Source of the DNA: Brevibacterium pigmentatum
GTDB lineage: Bacteria > Actinomycetota > Actinomycetes > Actinomycetales > Brevibacteriaceae
Assembly: GCF_011617465.1 (NCBI RefSeq)
Contig: NZ_CP050153.1
Span: forward strand, 558,001-622,000
DNA: 64,000 nt
Reading direction: 5' to 3'
In this document: piece by piece, positions 59,261 through 64,000 of the stretch
Layout: the number at the start of each line of letters is the position of its first letter
Position numbering within the stretch: position 1 is the first letter of the stretch
Notes under the pieces: model-generated
What the model saw: only the letters and a program-made list of their open reading frames with translations
Databases searched by the model: none
Told to the model about the DNA's origin: nothing
Translations under genes and position numbers: made by a program

Positions 59261-59945
59261 GACAGAAGTTGAGGGAACGGATACACGGACCCGTCTGCTC
59301 GAAGCGGCCGCCGACCTCATTGCCGCGGCGCCCGGAGAGGACTTCTCTCTGCGCGCGGTCTGCGACGCGGCGGGGGTCAAGATGCCCACTCTGTACCATT
59401 TCTTCGGCAATAAGCAGGGGCTGATCGAGGCCGTCGTCGAGCGTGGCTTCGACATGTATCTGTCGGCCAAATCCTCGACCGAATCCAGTGGCGACCCGAT
59501 TCAGGATCTGCGTCTGGGCTGGGATGCTCACGTCGCCTTCGGACTGGAGAATCCGGGTTTCTACACCCTCATGTACGGCAAGGTCAGACCCGGCTATTCA
59601 CCCGAGGCACAGTCGAAGCCGAGCGAGATTCTGCGCGGTCTGACGCTCAAAGCGGAACAGGACGGACGGCTCGTCGTCGGCCACGAGCAGGCGGCAGCTC
59701 ATGTGCTCGCCACGAATATCGGCGTCACCCTGCGGCTGATCATTCAAGGCAGGAACGATCCCGAACTTTCAGCAGGCGTCCGCGAAGGCGTCCTCGCCGC
59801 CATCACCGGAACCGGACAGAGCGAACCGGGCGACGGTCGTCTGGGTCATGCTGTCATCGAACGTGCTGCGGCGAATCCGGACATCCTGGGCGAAACGGAG
59901 ACTCAGCTCCTCATCCAATGGATCGGCCGCCTCGGCGAGGTCTGA
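59259..59945 (+). CDS. TetR family transcriptional regulator
   Basis: A 228-aa TetR protein: TRTRLLEAAADLIAAAPGED, FSLRAVCDAAGVKMPTLYHF and FGNKQGLIEAVVERGFDMYL form the HTH. The ligand domain has the TetR_C_33-like stretch WDAHVAFGLENPGFYTLMYG. It starts at ATG 59259 (ATATGACAGAAG) with no strong ribosome site, as expected for a leaderless or near-leaderless message. It is divergent from the SDR/NTF2-like pair, which it probably represses. The last codons coincide with a copy of the polar motif (59928). Confidence 0.86.
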   Translation: MTEVEGTDTRTRLLEAAADLIAAAPGEDFSLRAVCDAAGVKMPTLYHFFGNKQGLIEAVVERGFDMYLSAKSSTESSGDPIQDLRLGWDAHVAFGLENPGFYTLMYGKVRPGYSPEAQSKPSEILRGLTLKAEQDGRLVVGHEQAAAHVLATNIGVTLRLIIQGRNDPELSAGVREGVLAAITGTGQSEPGDGRLGHAVIERAAANPDILGETETQLLIQWIGRLGEV

Positions 59946-60071
59946 AAACGGTCGCCGAACGGGCGGCCGCGCCCGCCTGTTCGGCCGAGGCGGGGCCGTC
60001 GGTGCGGGAGCGCTCGGACGTCGTGGTCGAGCGAGGTCGGGGCCGCCTCGGCGAAGGTGTCGTCCTGGTGA

Positions 60072-61352
60072 TCAGCGCTCTGCGCGGTAGCGGTCGACGG
60101 CAAGGCGGAGGCGCTGCAGGCCATCGTCGATGCGGTCTGGAGCCGCCGAGGCGAAGCACAGGCGCAGCGCGTTCGAGAAGTTCCCGGCCGGCGAGAACGC
60201 GGGACCGGGGATGTAGGCCACACCTTCCTCGAGTGCGGTGGTCATGAGGTCTTCGGTGTTGATGGATTCGTCCTCGAAGGTCACCCACAGGAAGAATCCG
60301 CCGTCGGGATCGGTGGCTCGGATCTCTCCGGGGAAGAGCCTCTCCAGTCCTTCTGACATCGCAATCTTCCGCTCGCGGTAGGCCGTGCGCAGGACCTCGA
60401 CATGGGAGTCGGCGCCGGCTTCGGCCAGCCACTGGGCGATGAGGTGCTGGTTGGGGACGGGGGCGCAGGAGTCCATCGTCTGTTTGGCATTGACGGCGAG
60501 CTCACGGACCTCAGGATCGACGTCGATCCAACCGACCCGCAGCCCCGGGGCGACGAATTTCGAGAACGTGCGTACCCCGAAGATGAGGGGATCGTTCGGG
60601 CTGAGGTCGCTCAGCGCCGGCAGTGATTCACCTTCGAAGCGCAGCATTCCGTACGGATTGTCCTCGATGATGACCGACCGGTGGCGGTGAGCGAATTCGA
60701 GGAGGCGCTCGCGACGCGGCAGCGACATGGTCACGCCTGCCGGGTTCTGAAAGGTCGGGACGGTGTAGATGACCTTCGGGGCGCGCCCGGTGCGCTGCGT
60801 GTGCTCCTCGAGGACGTCGATCTGCATGCCCTCTTCGTCGACGGGGATCTCGAGGATCTCCGCCTCATAGCTCATGGCCGTTGCCGAACCGTTCGTATAG
60901 GTCGGCGACTCACAGGCGACGAGGTCGCCGGGGGTGACGAAGAGTTTGAACCCGAGATCGAGCCCCTGCATGCCGCCGGAGGTGATGAGGAGACGGTCGA
61001 GGTTCCCCTGCTGTTCGAGCGGGATCTGTCCGGTGGCGGCGAGGTAGTCGTGGAGGGCTTCGATGAGGATGGGCTCGCCCTTCGTCTCCCCGTAGGTGAA
61101 GTTCTCCGGGGAGAAGACTTGCGCGGCGATGCGGGCGAAGTCAGCGGCGGGGAGCATGTCCGGTGCCGGTGCCCCCATGCCGAACTTGACGATGTCATGG
61201 TGATACTGGGCGAGCACCGTCGTGGAGGCATCGATGACGGAGCCGACGAGCTGATCGCGGCGGCGGGCGTAGGGCAGCGCGGGGGACTGCGATTGGTTCT
61301 CGGGCTGGTTCTGCGAGGCACTCGTGGCCGGATGCATTGACGTGGTGGACAT
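60072..61352 (-). CDS. PLP-dependent aminotransferase class I/II (2-aminoadipate/LysN-like)
   Basis: A 426-aa fold-type I aminotransferase. TSGGMQGLDLGFKLFVTPGD (PLP phosphate region), VIYTVPTFQNPAGVTMSLPR, IIEDNPYGMLRF (Asp and Tyr over the ring), FGVRTFSKFVAPGLRVGWI (Schiff-base Lys) and the Arg at ALRLCFASAA. The arrangement is that of 2-aminoadipate / aromatic aminotransferases (LysN, MocR-related catalytic domain without a GntR HTH). The N-terminal 25 residues are Ser/Gln-rich and may be untranslated if a later start is used. Substrates: alpha-keto and aromatic or branched amino acids. Confidence 0.88.
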   Translation of the reverse strand: MSTTSMHPATSASQNQPENQSQSPALPYARRRDQLVGSVIDASTTVLAQYHHDIVKFGMGAPAPDMLPAADFARIAAQVFSPENFTYGETKGEPILIEALHDYLAATGQIPLEQQGNLDRLLITSGGMQGLDLGFKLFVTPGDLVACESPTYTNGSATAMSYEAEILEIPVDEEGMQIDVLEEHTQRTGRAPKVIYTVPTFQNPAGVTMSLPRRERLLEFAHRHRSVIIEDNPYGMLRFEGESLPALSDLSPNDPLIFGVRTFSKFVAPGLRVGWIDVDPEVRELAVNAKQTMDSCAPVPNQHLIAQWLAEAGADSHVEVLRTAYRERKIAMSEGLERLFPGEIRATDPDGGFFLWVTFEDESINTEDLMTTALEEGVAYIPGPAFSPAGNFSNALRLCFASAAPDRIDDGLQRLRLAVDRYRAER

Positions 61353-61556
61353 GAGCGACCTCCTCTGAGCGGTGATGCCCTGAAGTCGACGGCTCCGGCG
61401 ACAATGCCAAGGCTCCTGCCCGAACGACGGTGTACGTGGGTCACTTCAGCATAGGGGTGGGGGACGTGGCGAACAAGGATGCTGAACGCCTGCGATTTCG
61501 GGCGAGTCGTCGATCGGATCGGTCCTCCCACGCCGAGGCGGCTCTACAGTGGGGAC

Positions 61557-62108
61557 ATGACAGGTGCAGACGCCGACGGCGGCAGTAGGGCTATCAGACC
61601 CACCGATGTGCGCGAGTCCGACCTCGGCCTGCAGTTCACAGCGTTCATCGACGAACACCGACAGCACCTGCTCGGGAGTCTCGACGACCTGAGCGAAGAC
61701 GAGGCGAGGCGGTCCCTGGTACCGAGCAGAACCCGCCTGCTGTCTCTGCTCAAACATGCGGTGTTCGTCGAAACCGTCTGGTTCGGTGAGGCGGTCACCG
61801 GTCGGAGCCGGGTCGACTACGGGCTGCCGCACGACTCCAAGGACTCTTTCCTCCTCGACTCCTCTGACACGATCGCCTCGGTGACCGCTGACTACCGGGC
61901 TGCGGTCGAACGTTCGCACGCGGCGATCGCGGGAATGGGTCTCGACACCGTGCTCACCGGTCATCGGGCCGGACCGATGCCGCTGCGGTGGGTGCTCCTC
62001 CACGTCCTGCGGGAGCTCGCCCACCATTGCGGGCACGCGGACATCCTGCGCGAGCAGATCCTCGCCGAACGGGGGAGACGCGGCGGCTGGTCCGGTGTCG
62101 CGCGCTAG
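61557..62108 (+). CDS. DinB / DUF664 family protein
   Basis: A 183-aa four-helix DinB-like protein from ATG 61557. LSLLKHAVFVETVWFGEAVT and RWVLLHVLRELAHHCGHADI provide the metal-binding His triad (LKH; HVLRELAHH). DUF664/mycothiol-dependent enzymes in actinobacteria have this pattern, so a mycothiol-linked detoxification role is possible but unproven. It is divergent from the aminotransferase. A polar motif copy (reverse orientation) lies just upstream at 61531. Confidence 0.8.
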   Translation: MTGADADGGSRAIRPTDVRESDLGLQFTAFIDEHRQHLLGSLDDLSEDEARRSLVPSRTRLLSLLKHAVFVETVWFGEAVTGRSRVDYGLPHDSKDSFLLDSSDTIASVTADYRAAVERSHAAIAGMGLDTVLTGHRAGPMPLRWVLLHVLRELAHHCGHADILREQILAERGRRGGWSGVAR

Positions 62109-62271
62109 GGAAGGGCCGCCTCGGTAAGTCGGGGGGGGTGCGTGATGGCGGGGCCGCCTCGGCGATCTGACGCTCCCGAGTGAGTACGGTCCCGCGGGCG
62201 AGCCCCGCGACCGGCATCGTCTGCGCGGATCAGCCCTGAGTATGATGTGAGCCCGGCGGCGCAGAACTACC

Positions 62272-63897
62272 ATGGCCGACATGAGCAATCGATCGATCCG
62301 GACCGAGGGCCACCGCCCGGAGCCGCAGCAGCGCACCCCCGACCGCGTCGACCGCATCCGTCGCACCCTCACTGCTCATCCTTGGATCGTCGACTCGCTG
62401 CTCTGGGCTCTGCCGATCACCTATCTGACCGTCGTCTTCACCTCCTCCCAGGCCGAGCGGAGCGAGATCGCCCTGGTGCCCGTGGCAGTGCAGGTCGGCA
62501 TCGTTCTGCTCCAGACGCTGCCGCTGGGACTGCGGCGCACTGCCCCGCTGCTGAGCTCCTCGCTCATCGCCGTCGGCTGCCTGCTGACCGTGCTCACGAT
62601 GATGGGACCGACCTTCGGCATCGTCGCCGTTCCGATCACCGTGTATTCGACGACGGCGTGGGGGACACGCAACCACGGTCGCATCGTGCTCGTCCTGGGT
62701 CTCCTCGGCGCGCTCTTCCTGGGCGGGTGGCTCTACCTCGTGTCCCTGCAGGCGACGATCGGGGTGAACCCGCGACCCTTGGCATTCGGTGAGTACGTTC
62801 TGCTGGTCGTCGTCGTGGCACTGTGTGCGTCGATCGTGCTCATCGCCTGGCTGTTGGGCGGAGTCGGATTCCGTCGCCGCCGCGAGATCGAGGGTATTCG
62901 GGAGCGCAACCGCCTGTTGGAACGCGAACGCGAATCCGAGACACGGCTGGCCGCCGATGCCGAACGCATGCGCATCGCTCGCGAAATGCATGATGTCATC
63001 GCCCATTCCCTGTCCGTCGTCATCGCTCAGGCCGACGGAGGACGCTATGCGGCGAAGACCGATCCGGCCGTCGCGGTCGGAGCCCTCGAAACCATCGCAC
63101 AGACCGGACGGGAAGCCTTGGCACAGACGCGGTCGCTGCTCGGCTTCCTCCGCGCCGAGGAGGACGACGAGCGCTCTTCGTCGCCGCTGCCCGGCGTCGC
63201 CGACATCGGCTCCCTCATCGCCGATGTGCGATCGGCGGGGCTTCCGGTCTCGGTGACCGAACTGGATGAGGTCGACCGCGGCCGCTTGGCCGAAGGAGCG
63301 TCGCTCGCCGTCTACCGCATCGTTCAGGAAGCGCTGACGAATGTGCTCAAACATGCTGGGGACGGTGCCCGGGCACATGTCGAGCTGCTGGCCGAGGACG
63401 CAGAGCTCGTCGCCCGGATCAGCGACAACGGAACCGGAAACGAGGCAGGCCGCATGAACGGAGAGACGGACAGCCACGGAGCCGACGACCCGGCACGGAA
63501 TGCGACCCACGGCCGTGGCTACGGCATCGTCGGCATGCAGGAACGCGCTGCGCTCTACGGCGGCACGCTCATGGCCCGGCCGATCCGGTCGACCGGAGTG
63601 AAGGACCGGTCCGAAGGGCACACCGACGCGAAGCCCGGGTTCTCCTCCGGCGCGGTCATGGGTAGCGCTTTCGGAACGACGACGGGATTCCTCGTCGAGG
63701 CCAGGTTGCCGCTGTCCGCTCCCGTGCCCAGTCCCGAACCCGAAGCCGATCCCAGCCTCACTCCGGGCGCCGGCCCCCATGATTCGTCCGACCATGGGGA
63801 GAATGGGTCTGCAGGAACCGGGCAGACAGCCGTAGCAGGGCAGACCGCCGAGGCGGGAGAGAATCATACCGCCGAAGTCGAGGAGAGCAGCCGATGA
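62272..63897 (+). CDS. Sensor histidine kinase, NarL-type (DesK/LiaS-like)
   Basis: A 541-aa kinase with four to five hydrophobic N-terminal segments (about 40-185), a coiled-coil (RREIEGIRERNRLLERERES), the HisKA_3 box REMHDVIAHSLSVVIAQADG (His about 238), and a GHKL ATPase (VQEALTNVLKHAG; ISDNGTG; RGYGIVGMQERAALYGG). Two insertions flank the ATP lid, rich in Ser/Asp/Thr/Lys, and the C-terminal 60 residues are Pro/Glu/Ala-rich. It overlaps the response regulator start by four bases (ATGA). Signal unknown; such pairs often sense cell-envelope stress. Confidence 0.88.
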   Translation: MADMSNRSIRTEGHRPEPQQRTPDRVDRIRRTLTAHPWIVDSLLWALPITYLTVVFTSSQAERSEIALVPVAVQVGIVLLQTLPLGLRRTAPLLSSSLIAVGCLLTVLTMMGPTFGIVAVPITVYSTTAWGTRNHGRIVLVLGLLGALFLGGWLYLVSLQATIGVNPRPLAFGEYVLLVVVVALCASIVLIAWLLGGVGFRRRREIEGIRERNRLLERERESETRLAADAERMRIAREMHDVIAHSLSVVIAQADGGRYAAKTDPAVAVGALETIAQTGREALAQTRSLLGFLRAEEDDERSSSPLPGVADIGSLIADVRSAGLPVSVTELDEVDRGRLAEGASLAVYRIVQEALTNVLKHAGDGARAHVELLAEDAELVARISDNGTGNEAGRMNGETDSHGADDPARNATHGRGYGIVGMQERAALYGGTLMARPIRSTGVKDRSEGHTDAKPGFSSGAVMGSAFGTTTGFLVEARLPLSAPVPSPEPEADPSLTPGAGPHDSSDHGENGSAGTGQTAVAGQTAEAGENHTAEVEESSR

Positions 63898-64000
63898 GCG
63901 TCGATGGCGAGGCGACCGTGCACGGTCGAACCGATGCTCGGGAGAGCGGGCCGCTTCGCGTCGTCCTCGTCGATGACCAGGCCCTCGTGAGGGCGGGCTT
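63894..64000 (+). CDS. Response regulator, NarL/FixJ type (3' cut by window edge)
   Basis: The frame from ATG 63894 begins MSVDGEATVHGRTDARESGP and then enters the receiver domain with RVVLVDDQALVRAGF, which is the first strand and acidic pair of a NarL/LuxR-type regulator. The window ends there. It is coupled to the kinase gene by ATGA. The roughly 20-residue preface before the receiver is longer than usual. Confidence 0.82.
   Translation, partial: MSVDGEATVHGRTDARESGPLRVVLVDDQALVRAG

Noticed and set aside
62230..63867. Minus-strand frame of about 545 codons opposite the NarL-type kinase
   Set aside because: Antisense shadow; the plus-strand kinase motifs are complete.

Overview
The window reads as chromosomal DNA from a high-GC Gram-positive bacterium (Actinomycetota). 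Shine-Dalgarno sites are strong, GTG starts are frequent and third codon positions are G/C-rich. Typical actinobacterial families are present: DUF3151, a GPGG-motif microprotein, TM2/Ltp proteins, DUF222-HNH, paired Fluc channels and an Acr3/LMW-PTP ars operon. The overall gene content reminds me of Brevibacterium or a close relative (Micrococcales). That is inference from family composition, not from a search. No rRNA, tRNA, CRISPR array, intact IS element or integrase was seen.

Layout. 1-4.2 kb: the end of a glycosyltransferase, a 47-aa GPGG membrane protein, a YbfB-type MFS exporter, a GH79-like lipoprotein and a 111-bp remnant of a dctA-type transporter gene. 4.2-15.8 kb: a catabolic cluster with acyl-CoA ligase, SDR, frameshifted MHS transporter, phosphotriesterase-like lactonase, MaoC hydratase, SDR, MDR oxidoreductase, acyl-CoA dehydrogenase, APH-type kinase, TetR regulator and epoxide-hydrolase-like enzyme. 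The combination lactonase + CoA ligase + APH kinase + acyl-CoA dehydrogenase + MaoC + SDR fits gamma-lactone / 4-hydroxy-acid breakdown through a 4-phospho-acyl-CoA. Both divergent promoter regions of the cluster carry the same palindrome. 15.8-18.7 kb: an Xre/ParS-RES toxin-antitoxin pair and the intact dctA. The dctA remnant and the intact dctA form direct repeats around about 13 kb that holds the cluster and the toxin-antitoxin pair, which suggests an island.

18.9-28.6 kb: otsA with a small GNAT gene, csbD, a TetR regulator, DoxX-like/CitA-like kinase/response regulator (overlapping genes), a TM2-Ltp surface protein and a large LuxR-type regulator. The csbD, tetR and GPGG genes share one palindromic operator. 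28.7-32.8 kb: a broken AraC gene and an arsenic operon (ArsR, Acr3, ArsC, flavoprotein with a Cys-rich tail). 32.8-40.4 kb: a histidine phosphatase, then LysR/CoA-transferase A+B/MHS transporter, then a long DUF222-HNH nuclease. 40.4-47.1 kb: a 1-kb repeat-rich non-coding stretch, malic enzyme, Ohr/OhrR, an SPFH/band-7 protein, and FadR-type regulator plus NagB.

47.4-54.5 kb: TetR with a divergent CaiB-type CoA-transferase and acyl-CoA dehydrogenase; GT2 + degenerate GDPD-like membrane protein + DUF3151; a DHA2-type exporter. 54.6-64 kb: ArsR with a divergent YqjM-type old yellow enzyme, a long perfect inverted repeat, USP + two Fluc (CrcB) subunits, NTF2-like + SDR with a divergent TetR, a PLP aminotransferase, a DinB-like protein, and a NarL-type kinase with the start of its response regulator cut by the window end.

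Across the window a 12-mer, GCCGCCTCGGCG, recurs with marked strand bias, including in non-coding DNA. Several operators were located as inverted repeats next to the regulators expected to bind them.
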